64,000 nucleotides of DNA from Dinochytrium kinnereticum (Eukaryota; Chytridiomycota; Chytridiomycetes; Chytridiales; Chytridiaceae), in assembly GCA_027604005.1 (NCBI GenBank), contig JADGJT010000010.1:62001-126000 (forward strand). The letters run 5' to 3'. Of this stretch, positions 45,400 to 55,012 are shown piece by piece (positions within the stretch are counted from its first letter, which is position 1; every line of letters starts with the position of its first letter). The notes below the pieces were generated by a model. It worked only from the letters and a program-made list of their open reading frames with translations, was not told the origin of the DNA and searched no databases. The translations under genes were made by a program, and so were the position numbers.

Positions 45400-47778
45400 T
45401 CATGCTTTCTCGAAGACAGAAGAATGGAATTTAAATCCATTCTTTAACATCGTTATCACAATACTCCACCTTCCACTCAAAACAACTTTCTCCGAAATGC
45501 GCGCCGGGTACCTCTGGCTTCTTGACCAGCGAATTAAGGCGTTCACCATTCCCTCATTTCCCCTTTCCGCCGCAATGCAAGCAGCGCAGTTCATCATCGA
45601 AGAAGTGAGTTTTGGGCTCAACATTTTGATGTGGCTAATGTAATCGATTTTACCGAAATATGCCGCTGCGTCGATCATCAGGGTAAAGTCTTTGTCGATG
45701 AAAGGGAACATGTATGTTAGTGCGTCCAAGGGTCCAAGTCTATAGTAGGTGAGGAAGTTTGCCACCGTGCAAGGCCTGTCTTGGATAGTTAGAGACCCAT
45801 GAGTCGATACGGAAAAGGTTTGCAGAAGAGATGCGGCCTCTTTTAATGTCAATAGGGATGAAATTGCAAGGAGCACCAGGAGAGACGGCTCAATGAAGGT
45901 GTCTTGGTTGGTCGAAGCCATTTTTTTTAGAATAAGGCGTAAAAGGCTTTTGTCCCCAAGTAATACAGCCACGTTGTAAAGGAGCTCAGTGTTTCCATGA
46001 TATCTTCGCCACGTGTAATTGACGGTCCGATTCGGATGTTTGATGCTCCCAATCCGATGCTTGTAGGTAATAATTAACCCATAATCCATTTCGACCCCTC
46101 TGGCAAGGTTATCCCATATCTGATCTTCTCTCAAGTGAAAATGGTTCGGGATCACGGCTCTAAAGTATCGGCAAGTCTGTCTAAGATTTCTGACTGACCA
46201 CGTATTGAGCATCCCCAACATGGTAAAGAAAGCGGGCGTAGAGGCAAATCGTGTCTCGAATATGCTGGGGATGGGTTGATGGTAGGCATCTTCCATTTTC
46301 AAATCTGGTTTCATTCGTGTCAAGCTCAGAGACTGAAATGCTTCTATTGGTAGCGCTCCAGCGTCATCCCCTCCTACCTCGATCTTCTTAAAGGCTCTAT
46401 TCAGCGCATCGGAAAGCTCTAAGCTCTTTCTAGAGTTATGGGCGTACTCCAAGGCTTCTGGGATAACTGAATACCCCCAACCCAAAAGCTTCTTGAGAAG
46501 TGAAACATCATCATGGTAGCACGCGAAAAACAAAGCATATCCCTTGTCTGCGTTAAGGTCAATCCAGTAATCAACATAGAGTTGAAGATGTCCAATCCAG
46601 TTTGCCTTAATAGCTTTCCTCCAAGCGGACATGTTAAAGTCCATTGGATTACCGCCTTGATCTAAAGCCAACCTGGCCCCAGCAAGGCTAGGTGACTCGA
46701 AGAGATCTTTCATCTCGGTCCTCGTCAATTTTAAGCCCTTTGACACGAGGAACCTTACACTAGCGGGTTTCTCGTTGTTCTCACGAGAGAATTCGTAAAG
46801 AAGAGATCTAAGAGATCTGGTCTCCACACCACACTCTATCATGGCCTCAGCAAAGTCTATCTTTTCCACAGATAATGCCGAGTGTACGGACCAGAAAGTG
46901 ATGGGGACACCCAAATTCTTCAGAAATCTTATAATTCCAACGTCATTGCATGCCATAGCTGCACTGTACCAGAACGCGTCATGCGGAAGGCACCGTTTGG
47001 CTTTGAGTAGCTCGAGAGATGACCTTTCATTTGGCGTATTAATAAAGTTTTTCCAAAACTCAACTGCGTTTTCCTTTACACAAAGGCCATTGTCTATCAG
47101 CAACCCCCAGTCATTCAAGGTTAAGGACCTGGTAATGGTGCCTGGAACGGCAGGGAGAGGGATAACTGGTGTGTAAGTATCAAGTAAATGTATCCAGAGT
47201 CTTATCCAATTCGATCCAAATATCATCCTTTTCCATTCTTCCTTGTATTTCCATGGGATAGCTGCCAGAACAGTCTTCACCACAGGAAGATTTGTTTTGG
47301 CAGCGATGGCCACCCTCAACTGAGAATCAACGAGTATGTTTGCAAACCTCGCCCCAATCTTTTCAGATATCTGTTTCAGATCGTTCACCTTCTCCGATCG
47401 CGAGAGCACCATGGCTGCATGGGCTAATGAAACACTTGTGATCGTCTTTCTTCCACGATCAAGAAGGTCGAAAGCTTCCGACATCCTTCCTTCTCGAACG
47501 GCATCCTGGAACTCTTCATTTATTCGAGAAATGTTTAAGTCTCTCTTCTTCCTTCTCTTCTCTGCTTGATCGGTGTTTGACGAGGTATCATCGTCCGAGA
47601 CTTGCTTCTTCTTTCGCTTGGTTGACTTTGATGGAGCGGTGGATCGCTTGAGTCTCTTTTGATGGGCGGGTTCGACGATGGATTCATCCAGCATCTCTGG
47701 TTCGGCTGTTGGTGGGATACAAACTGCTTCTTGTAGATGCAGCGCTTGGCGCTTTCGAGAGCTCGATGCATGGGACAT
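45400..47778 (-). CDS. Ankyrin-like protein, tandem copy A, with internal F-box-like motif
   Basis: Intronless, 792 residues from MSHASSSRKRQALHLQE. This start is chosen because it aligns with the start of copy B (MSPAKNPRKRQTQSVQA); an in-frame ATG at 47832 is possible. The N-terminal 70 residues are basic (KRLKRSTAPSKSTKRKKKQ), like a nuclear localisation signal. Then come a helical segment (INEEFQDAVREGRMSEAFDL) and diverged ankyrin-like helical repeats (VGIIRFLKNLGVPITF, FAEAMIECGVETRSL, GARLALDQGGNPMDFNMSAW). Around residues 514-547, FFTMLGMLNTWSVRNLRQTC then RYFRAVIP resembles an F-box. More ankyrin-like repeats follow to the C-terminus. No family was recognised by name. A substrate adaptor for ubiquitin ligases is inference. 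Confidence 0.85.
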   Translation of the reverse strand: MSHASSSRKRQALHLQEAVCIPPTAEPEMLDESIVEPAHQKRLKRSTAPSKSTKRKKKQVSDDDTSSNTDQAEKRRKKRDLNISRINEEFQDAVREGRMSEAFDLLDRGRKTITSVSLAHAAMVLSRSEKVNDLKQISEKIGARFANILVDSQLRVAIAAKTNLPVVKTVLAAIPWKYKEEWKRMIFGSNWIRLWIHLLDTYTPVIPLPAVPGTITRSLTLNDWGLLIDNGLCVKENAVEFWKNFINTPNERSSLELLKAKRCLPHDAFWYSAAMACNDVGIIRFLKNLGVPITFWSVHSALSVEKIDFAEAMIECGVETRSLRSLLYEFSRENNEKPASVRFLVSKGLKLTRTEMKDLFESPSLAGARLALDQGGNPMDFNMSAWRKAIKANWIGHLQLYVDYWIDLNADKGYALFFACYHDDVSLLKKLLGWGYSVIPEALEYAHNSRKSLELSDALNRAFKKIEVGGDDAGALPIEAFQSLSLTRMKPDLKMEDAYHQPIPSIFETRFASTPAFFTMLGMLNTWSVRNLRQTCRYFRAVIPNHFHLREDQIWDNLARGVEMDYGLIITYKHRIGSIKHPNRTVNYTWRRYHGNTELLYNVAVLLGDKSLLRLILKKMASTNQDTFIEPSLLVLLAISSLLTLKEAASLLQTFSVSTHGSLTIQDRPCTVANFLTYYRLGPLDALTYMFPFIDKDFTLMIDAAAYFGKIDYISHIKMLSPKLTSSMMNCAACIAAERGNEGMVNALIRWSRSQRYPARISEKVVLSGRWSIVITMLKNGFKFHSSVFEKA

Positions 47779-47947
47779 GGCGGGAGCCCTTGCCGAAGCC
47801 CTGGCCGAAGCATTTGTTTTGAAGTAAAACATGGCGGAGTTCAAATGTTTGTTTGCACAAAAAAAAGAATTGGATGGCAGTTGGAAATAAAGCAATAAAA
47901 TATATTGATTCCTTTAAATCCTATGGAGGGAGAAAGATTGAAACTAT
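47779..47947. promoter_or_regulatory. Short spacer between tandem copies
   Basis: Only about 170 bases separate the stop of copy B from the start of copy A, so copy A's promoter must be compact or overlap copy B. Confidence 0.4.
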
Positions 47948-50362
47948 TCAAAACGATTGAAAGGTATTCAGAACATGCTGACGGAACTCAAATCGGTTCC
48001 TCAGCATCGTCAGCACAATGCTCCAATTACCACTCAAAACCACTTTCTCTGAGATGATAGCGCCGGTCTTCCCCTGCTTCCACGGAAAGGATATCAAGGC
48101 ATTCACCATCTCTTCATTGCCCCTCTCCGCCGCAATAGAAGCAGCAATATTCATAAGTGTTTTGGTCCCTCGCAGATTCAACTCTTTCGTGTAATTGATG
48201 AAGTCTGAATTGCCAAAGTATGCAGCAGCATCAATCATGAGCGCTTCGGCCTTGTCCAGGAATGGCGAAATGTACTTCAGAGCCTCCAATGGCCCGGCTT
48301 CATATGCGGAAAGGTAGGCGTCCATCCTACAAGGTGAATCTTGGACGGTTTTCGATTCAGAATCAGAGACAGAGAAGCCCGAGAGCAGAGACTTGACCTC
48401 TGCTAAAGAGAGGAGAGAAGACATTGCGAGGAGCATCAGGAGACATGAGTCAACGATTTTGAAGTCTGTAGAGGCCATATTCTTGAGAATATAGGACAGC
48501 AGCCTCTTATCCTCGAGCAAGACCGCGATATTGTAGAGGCGCTCCATGCTCGCATCCTTCCCCCGCCACGGGAACTTGGCCATCCTATTCAGGTCTTTTA
48601 TCGCTCCCATCTGGTGCTTGTAGATTATGACCTTCGCATAGTCCATCTCAACACCGCTCGCGAGGTTCATCCACACGCGCTCCTCCTCCATAAAGAATTG
48701 AGGCGGGATCAATGCTCTGAAGAGCCGACATGCTTGTCGGACCTTCTGTACCGAGGTTATGTCCAGCATTTGCAACATGGAAAAGAACGCAGGAATGTGG
48801 ACAAAAGTCTCCAATGTGTTCGAGGAGGTTAGGCTGGATGGAATGAAGTCGTCGACTTCCTTTTTTAGGTAGGATCCCGTTCGTTGCAATCCTAAAGCGT
48901 GGCAGTGCATCGTTCGCTGCGATTCAGAGTCATCTATTCCGCGATTAAGCTCGTCGTCTAGAGACTTTCTTAATGTGTCAATAAGCTCTGAGCTCTTTTC
49001 GGCGAACTCCGCATACTCCAAAGCTTCTGGAAAAGGGCGGCAACCCCACTCCAAGAGCTTCTTCAAAAGGTTGACATTATCGTTATAGCAGACGCAAAAT
49101 ATTGCAAATCCCTTATCACTTTTGAAGTGGATCCCGTGGTCAACATAAAGCTGAAGATGCTCTATCCAATTACCCCTAATCGCTGTCCTCCAGGCGGACA
49201 TATCGAAATCCATAGGATCTCCACCCTGATCCAATGCTAATCTAACTCCGTCGAGGCAACGTGATTCAAAAAGTAATCTTTTCTCCGTCCTTGATAGTTT
49301 AAGGCCCTTAGATACTAGGTATTTAACACTGGCCGGTTTCCTTCGGTGTCTCTCAGAGAACAAGTAAACGAGCCGTCTCATGCACATGACATCTGCGCCG
49401 CACTCGATCATAGCCTCTACAAACTCGACCTTTTCCTCTTCTAAGGCAGCTTCTAACCCTATGAAGCTCATTTGTACACCCATATCCTTCAGGAATCGAA
49501 CAATCCCAATATCATCACATGCTAAGGCTTCGAGAAGCCATCTGGCTTCAGGTTCGAAGAGCCCTTTGGATTGAAGAAGCTTAATAGATGGCCTTTCGTT
49601 CGGCGTGTTGATAAAGTGCTTCCAAAACGCAGGTCCGTCATAACGGTGAAATTGAAGCCCCTTATCAATCATTAAGCCCCAGTCATCAAAATTTAGAAGC
49701 TTAACCACGGAGGCAGGAATCCGATGGCAAAAGATGTCTGAAGGAAAGGAATCCAACAAAAACATCCAGAGCGCTGTCCAATCCGATGTGAAAATCAGAT
49801 CCCTCCATTCGCTGTTATTTTTCCATGAAGTAACTGACAGTATCGTCTTTATCACTGGCAAGTCCGTCTTGTCCGCAAGCGCCTCCTTTAACTGAGTATT
49901 CAAGAGGACTTTTGCAAACTTCGGCTCCATTTCCTCAATCAATCGCTTCAAGTCATCTACCCGCTCCAGCCTCATAAGCCCCACGGATGCATCCCTCTTC
50001 GAAGCACTTGTGATCTTCCCGGAGGCAAGAAGTTGGAATGCCTCCAGCATGTTTCCTTCCTGAACAGCATCCTGAAACGCTTGATTCATTTGAGGAATGG
50101 TCAGCTTCTTCGGCGGTACTTTCTGCTTCTTCTTTTCGACTTGATCCTCCACTGACGAGGCGTTGCTGATGTTGTCATCTGCAGCCTCTTTCTTCTTGCG
50201 CTTGTTGGACTGCGATGCAGCCGTGGATCGTCGTGGTCTTTTTGGAGGGACATCTGGGGAGTGGTTGTCATCTGCCATTTCTGACTGCAATACTGGCGAA
50301 CGCTCAGGAACTGCCTGCACGGACTGCGTTTGGCGCTTGCGAGGGTTCTTTGCTGGGGACAT
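47948..50362 (-). CDS. Ankyrin-like protein, tandem copy B, with internal F-box-like motif
   Basis: Intronless, 804 residues, paralogue of the downstream copy A over its whole length. Shared blocks include FINTPNERPSIKLLQSKG, VGLEAALEEEKVEFVEAMIE-type repeats, VKYLVSKGLKLSRTEK, LALDQGGDPMDFDMSAWR, AAYFGNSDFINYTKEL and ISEKVVLSGNWSIVLTMLRN. It has the same basic N-terminus (KRPRRSTAASQSNKRKKK), and an F-box-like segment in the same place (FFSMLQMLDITSVQKVRQAC, RLFRALIP). The C-terminal repeats fit an ankyrin-type solenoid but lack the strong TPLH consensus. Divergence is spread evenly and both frames are intact, so both copies look maintained. Function is unknown. Confidence 0.87.
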   Translation of the reverse strand: MSPAKNPRKRQTQSVQAVPERSPVLQSEMADDNHSPDVPPKRPRRSTAASQSNKRKKKEAADDNISNASSVEDQVEKKKQKVPPKKLTIPQMNQAFQDAVQEGNMLEAFQLLASGKITSASKRDASVGLMRLERVDDLKRLIEEMEPKFAKVLLNTQLKEALADKTDLPVIKTILSVTSWKNNSEWRDLIFTSDWTALWMFLLDSFPSDIFCHRIPASVVKLLNFDDWGLMIDKGLQFHRYDGPAFWKHFINTPNERPSIKLLQSKGLFEPEARWLLEALACDDIGIVRFLKDMGVQMSFIGLEAALEEEKVEFVEAMIECGADVMCMRRLVYLFSERHRRKPASVKYLVSKGLKLSRTEKRLLFESRCLDGVRLALDQGGDPMDFDMSAWRTAIRGNWIEHLQLYVDHGIHFKSDKGFAIFCVCYNDNVNLLKKLLEWGCRPFPEALEYAEFAEKSSELIDTLRKSLDDELNRGIDDSESQRTMHCHALGLQRTGSYLKKEVDDFIPSSLTSSNTLETFVHIPAFFSMLQMLDITSVQKVRQACRLFRALIPPQFFMEEERVWMNLASGVEMDYAKVIIYKHQMGAIKDLNRMAKFPWRGKDASMERLYNIAVLLEDKRLLSYILKNMASTDFKIVDSCLLMLLAMSSLLSLAEVKSLLSGFSVSDSESKTVQDSPCRMDAYLSAYEAGPLEALKYISPFLDKAEALMIDAAAYFGNSDFINYTKELNLRGTKTLMNIAASIAAERGNEEMVNALISFPWKQGKTGAIISEKVVLSGNWSIVLTMLRNRFEFRQHVLNTFQSF

Positions 50363-50532
50363 GCAGTCAAGGCAAGCTCTTCTGGGTTATGTATCGTAAG
50401 CTAGGTTACACTTCAGTCGAAGGGATATGCAACCTTAAATTCGCAACCTCTTCAGGGGTGTGTTTTAATGGATGACACAGCGATACGTCTTCTCAAGACA
50501 GACATCTGAATTGAGCCTGGCGTACCAAATCA

Positions 50533-50760
50533 TTTATAGGACTCACCGATGCCTTTTGCTGGTGACGATCGAAAGAATGTCAAGAGCATTTTATTCATGT
50601 TGCTTAAGTATGAAATTGTTTCTCGATCAATCAGCACATCAACATGCCCTTTTAAAAGCACATCGAAGAAGTGCTCATAACTCAATTCTGCACTATCGGA
50701 CCTACCACTAGACACAGTGGATGAAACAACATTATCGGAAAAGGCATAGTGCTGTGCCAA
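50533..50760 (-). pseudogene. Short unrecognised coding-like fragment
   Basis: An open stretch without a proper start reads AQHYAFSDNVVSSTVSSGRS, DSAELSYEHFFDVLLKGHVD, VLIDRETISYLSNMNKMLLT, then RSSPAKGI with a good GTGAGT donor following. The composition looks coding, but no complete gene can be assembled around it. It may be a remnant exon of a lost gene, or part of one with exons not recognised. Confidence 0.35.
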
Positions 50761-50831
50761 ACATTTTCACTTCACAAGCATGAAAAGGAAAACAGGTCTA
50801 TATTATGTTTAACCTTGAAACAAAACATAAC

Positions 50832-50932
50832 AGTGGTTTTCATCTGCAATTTCTGACTTCAACGCTGAAGGAGGTTCAGCAACTGTTGTTTGACGCTTGT
50901 GAAGGTTATTTGATCGCGAGTGATGTTTGCAT
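50832..50932 (-). pseudogene. N-terminal relic of a third ankyrin-like paralogue
   Basis: The minus strand reads SRSNNLHKRQTTVAEPPSA, LKSEIADENHC, clearly related to copy B's SPAKNPRKRQTQSVQAVPE, then VLQSEMADDNHS. The DNA match spans about 100 bases (for example TTTCTGACT and GGTTCAGCAACTG against TTTCTGACT and GCTCAGGAACTG), with the ATG lost. Nothing of the body of the gene remains downstream. Confidence 0.72.
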
Positions 50933-51050
50933 GTAACACAAATCGGCTGTGGGGCATTCAGGGTTTAGTCTTGATGAAGATAGCGAGTTAGCGCCGAACA
51001 CTTCTGCTTGTTGTTTTTTTTTTTGTTGTAGTTTCCACACGGCACAGGGA

Positions 51051-52558
51051 TCACAAGTCAATAGATTGAACACGTCTTTCCAAAGTCCGTAAGTTATTCT
51101 CAACAATCCCAATAGCCGAATTCAGAATCGTCTCGCAGAAAGAGCCGCAAACACTTCTCCCTCCACTTTCCTTCCATTTTTCAAGTTTCAAAAGATTTTG
51201 CCTTAGCTGGCTCAATTTTTGGTCCAGAATGCTTGTCGTAAGGGTGGACACTATGCGCTCTATATCTAGGGTCATAGATGAAGCTCGGCCATGGAGGACG
51301 GATCGCCAGAGATCGAGGTGTGGGGTCAAATTAACTGGACCCTCTAGAGCGAGACAAGAGAGGAGGCGGAGGGTTGTGGTCAGTCGGAAGCATTCTTCGT
51401 TATGGCGCAGGGTGTAGTCGCTTTTCGTCAATGTTGTTATGGTTATTCAAAAAGGTTTGGGGGGGGAGGAAAAGGTTCAGAGTGTTGTTTTGCTGAAAAA
51501 AACTTACCCTAAAAGACCTTGCTCCTTCAACTCCTTAAAGATTCTTTCCCTTAACCCTCTAGGTTCTCTAGGGAAAGGCTTTATCCCAAAAACCTCCTCA
51601 TCGACTGTAACGCTATCGTAAGGGTTTCCGGGAACAACAAACCCGTACTCTGCCAGCAGGGTCGAGTTATCGTGCGGACCATAATTAATAAACGCTTCGC
51701 GTCCACGGCGGCATCCGTCATGCGTCGTTATACGGAATGCGGTGGCTGTGGCAGTCGTTTTGGTAGATGCTACGCCGAAGACCGATGAGCCTGCCGAAAT
51801 TCGAGTGGTGGGTGTGTGATTCAACATGTCGAGGAATGGAGCGAGCGCCATCGTTGGCGTTCCTTTTGGCGGGTTTGGAATACGTGGCATGAAGGAGCCT
51901 GTATTTAGAGAAACACTTCGGGTGTTGACTTATTCGTGGTTGTTTGTTGTTATTGACAAGTGGGACTACTTGTAAAACGTATAGGCTTACCGACAAGCCA
52001 TCCCCATTTGAACCGTTCCTCGTTCAGAGCAGCGCCATGGCCTTTCAAAAAGGCGCGTGTTGCGGTCGCGTCTTGTCGTAATAGCTTCCTCTGACGTTCC
52101 GCTACTTCTCTCACCGATCCAGGAAGAAGATCAAGAAGCGTTTCTGGAAGGTTAATGGCAACAGCAGTGAAGTCTGTGGGTAGAAGGCTAATGTAGGGTT
52201 GCCACCCCGTAAATGGGAGATTGTCGCTTTCAGAGGAGGAAGCCATGGAGACGAACAGAGCGAGGGATGCGTGCTCGGTTAATGGCCAGTTGGCCTTGGA
52301 AAGTGCGCCATTAAATGCTTTGTCGGCGGTATTGGTGGTAATGAGTAGTGTGTTTGGGAGTTCAACAATGACACCGCCTGGCTTTATTGGTTAGCAATGA
52401 AATTTAGCAAAGGGACGTGTGTGCAAGGATCGTAAGGTAAGAACCAACTACCTCAATATCAGTTGTAGCCATGAGTCCTCTGCCCGTGTCTAATGCCAAA
52501 AGGCTGGTGAGCGGGACTGTGTAAGTTGGGTTGAATATAAGATCCTACCCTTGAACAT
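51051..52558 (-). CDS. SET-domain protein, SETD4-like lysine methyltransferase
   Basis: Exons give TGRGLMATTDIE, PGGVIVELPNTLLITTNT, WPLTEHASLALFVSM, a middle insert with the helical LPETLLDLLPGSVREVAERQ, then the SET core ALAPFLDMLNHTPTTRIS and EAFINYGPHDNSTLLAEYGF, VVPGNPYDSVTV. NH and the GPHxN-type motif YGPHDNSTLL are typical of SETD3/SETD4/Rubisco methyltransferases, closest to SETD4. The C-terminal helical substrate-binding part ends TLERRVQSIDL. The first in-frame ATG is at 52558 (MFKDTGRGL), but the same frame is open upstream to 52678 and reads DRGWEDLWLWLKANGLPRLS, which looks like the normal N-terminus with no ATG. The true start is therefore uncertain and may use a non-ATG codon or a further exon. 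Confidence 0.8.
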
Positions 52559-52683
52559 GGCCAGTGTTAGACTGAGCCTTGGAAGGCCATTTGCTTTTAG
52601 CCAAAGCCACAGGTCTTCCCATCCCCGGTCATCCCTAGCAAGGACAACGCTTCCTGCACCGATCGTTAGCCTGACTCTTCAGG
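52559..52683. promoter_or_regulatory. Very tight divergent start region (SETD4-like / C2orf81-like)
   Basis: The plus-strand gene starts at 52684, and the minus-strand coding frame stays open up to 52678. The two genes must share a compact promoter or overlap head-to-head at their leaders. Confidence 0.45.
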
Positions 52684-54852
52684 ATGACTGCGTCGCCAAA
52701 CCTCGCATCTGCTCTCAAGCCTGAAGAAAAAGGGTGAGGGCCCAACCACTTGGGTCAGAGCTACACAAAACAATTGAACTTGTCAGCTTACCATCTGGCA
52801 GAGAATACATTGTTCTAACCGCACAACTACCCAACAACACAACGAAGAGAGCCGTCGTCATGAGGGAGAAGGAGGAGTACCTGGCCATTGTTGATCAGGA
52901 GGAGGGAGAGCTACTTGCCGTCAGTCTTATCGAGGAGATTCTCACACGGGGTCAGGAGGTGCTGTTTGAGAAGCACATTGAGTCGCAAGTCCTTCCCTAC
53001 GCAGTGCAATTTGCGAGGGACACGATATTGACTATCGTGCAGGTCAGAAGAAGGAACACACTTGCAATTGATCCTGATTTTCGCCTTATGGGAACGTTGT
53101 GTTAACGATTGTGTGTTTTGGCAGTGGGAGTTCTTCAAGAGGGATCCTGGTGACGTTGATTCGCAGACCTGGCTTCCAGATGAAGGTGCCTGACTACTTT
53201 GGTGCAAGTCTCGTGAGCTATAATTCTGAAATCTGTTTTACTATCATTCTTTTTCTCAACATTAGAACCTCAACCAGCTGTGATCGACTCCTGGGCCCGT
53301 GGAGCTGTTCCGATACGGAGCCAACCGCCCCCTATCCCTCCTTCCCCTAAAAAAACCATTGAAGCCACCACCCCTATCACAGCTTCTCAGGTTTCCCTTC
53401 TTTCCGTATCTGCCGGTGGTGTTGGAAGGTGCGTTAGTGTTTGCTGTAGCCCTGGCACATCCTTTGTTTACGTGAAATAGCCTTTTTCTTTTTTTCTTTT
53501 TTTTGTTTGGATCTGTTTGATTTCGTTTAAATCCTTCTTCCAACAGACCGAGCATCAATCAACTCAACGCAAAAGTCTCCGCGGTGTCTCTTGGCTCTGT
53601 TAAAGATAAAAAGGTATGTCTTAACCGCCGATCTTAAATGGTTACCCTCTCTCCTTAACAAACCTAACCAAAACTCCATCATTTGACTTCCTAGCGCTCC
53701 GACTACTCCATCAACAGCTCATCATCAGCAAAACTCGGCAGCAGGATTGTTCAACGTCCAGGATCATCTCGTAGAGCAGGCGGCAATGGCGGAATGCCTA
53801 GTGAGACGGAAGCTCAGCTAACAGCTGCTGCGTTGGCGGAGCAGGCGATCATGGAGGTGCTTTGACACAGGATTTTTTCCTTTTATTGACTATTTGAGAT
53901 GTAGGAAAATAAGAGGACTCTTACGAGGATACAAAACATTGAAAAAGATGGGGGAAAGGTTGATGTTGGGTATGATAATGACGGTAAAGTCATTCTAGTG
54001 AGGAAGGCTGTCCCTAGCAAGCTTCTTACCCAAGGGTACGTTCGATAGATTGATACTGCTGAAATAATTCATTTTCGTAGTGTTAGAGTCAAAGTCATCA
54101 ACGAGGGGAATGTGCAAGCCCCAAAGCCTACGGCTGCCAACGAGCTCACCTCTTCCAGACTTCAGCTCCTGGCAAAGTCCACCGGAGGTCATCTCCATAA
54201 CATCGATTATGCAGTCGTCCGAGGTCGTGGTGCAGGAGATCTTTCTACTAAGAAAGCGATCAGCAGAACGACAATTAACGCCGGCAGCACGTCCAGCATC
54301 AACTCGATAATGAGCGGAGGGGGTTTCGTTCCAGATACTGTATTGGATATTCCGTTACTGGTAAGGAGGCCCTATTCTTTTTCTTCGCGAGGCTCAAAAA
54401 CTATATTGTATGTTTAGGCTGATACAATGCGACTGGCACCCGGAGTCACCCTACGCGAAGGAGACATTGTAAAACGAGGGGCCACTGTCAGCCGAAAAGT
54501 AAGCATCGGCTCTCCTCTAAAAGCTTATTTCTCATTTACGTTATTACTTCAGGAACGACCTACTCAACCCACTTCCTATCTTACGCAATCGCGGACCGAG
54601 ACGGTGCCAGCTGTTGACCCAATATTGTCTCAGGTCCTCAGTAAAGCAAAACCAACTTTGAGACCAATCCCTTTCCCAGTTATTGCGGTAGGAGGTGGCG
54701 ATCAAAGGGGCATCAGTGACAACGTGAGATAATCTCCTCCGTCTTTTTGAAGCTCTAACCTATCACTATTCTCGCAGTACGCTCGCCTACCAGATATAAA
54801 GCAAGACCAACCACCAATGGAACCAATACGGCATGCAGCGCAGGCCCAGTAA
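52684..54852 (+). CDS. C2orf81 (DUF4639) homologue, probable cilium/flagellum-associated protein
   Basis: Exon 1 (52684-52733) encodes MTASPNLASALKPEEKG and joins across a 54-nt intron to LPSGREYIVLTAQLPNNTTK. The conserved N-terminal block follows: EEGELLAVSLIEEILTRGQE, VLFEKHIESQVLPYAVQFAR, then TIVQWEFFKRDPGDVDSQTW and EPQPAVIDSWARGAVPI. This order (acidic helix, lips like SQVLPY, WEF, and IDSWARGxVP) matches human C2orf81, where DSWAQGSVPV is the hallmark. A late element, MRLAPGVTLREGDIVKRG, matches its LKLAPGV motif. The middle is Ser/Ala-rich. It ends AAQAQ with TAA at 54850. In animals C2orf81 is linked to cilia-bearing tissues, which would fit a flagellated fungus. The link is from remembered motifs. 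Confidence 0.75.
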
Positions 54853-55012
54853 TTTTTTTATAGCCTTGAAAAAGGAAGAGGAAACCAAAATTGAGTTTTG
54901 TGTTTAAAAACATACGTTGTATATATAGACATTCGTTTCCTCTATAGAACTTCCTCATACATAAGTACAAATCATCTGCCAGTTTCTCGACTTGAACCTG
55001 CTATGACAAAAT

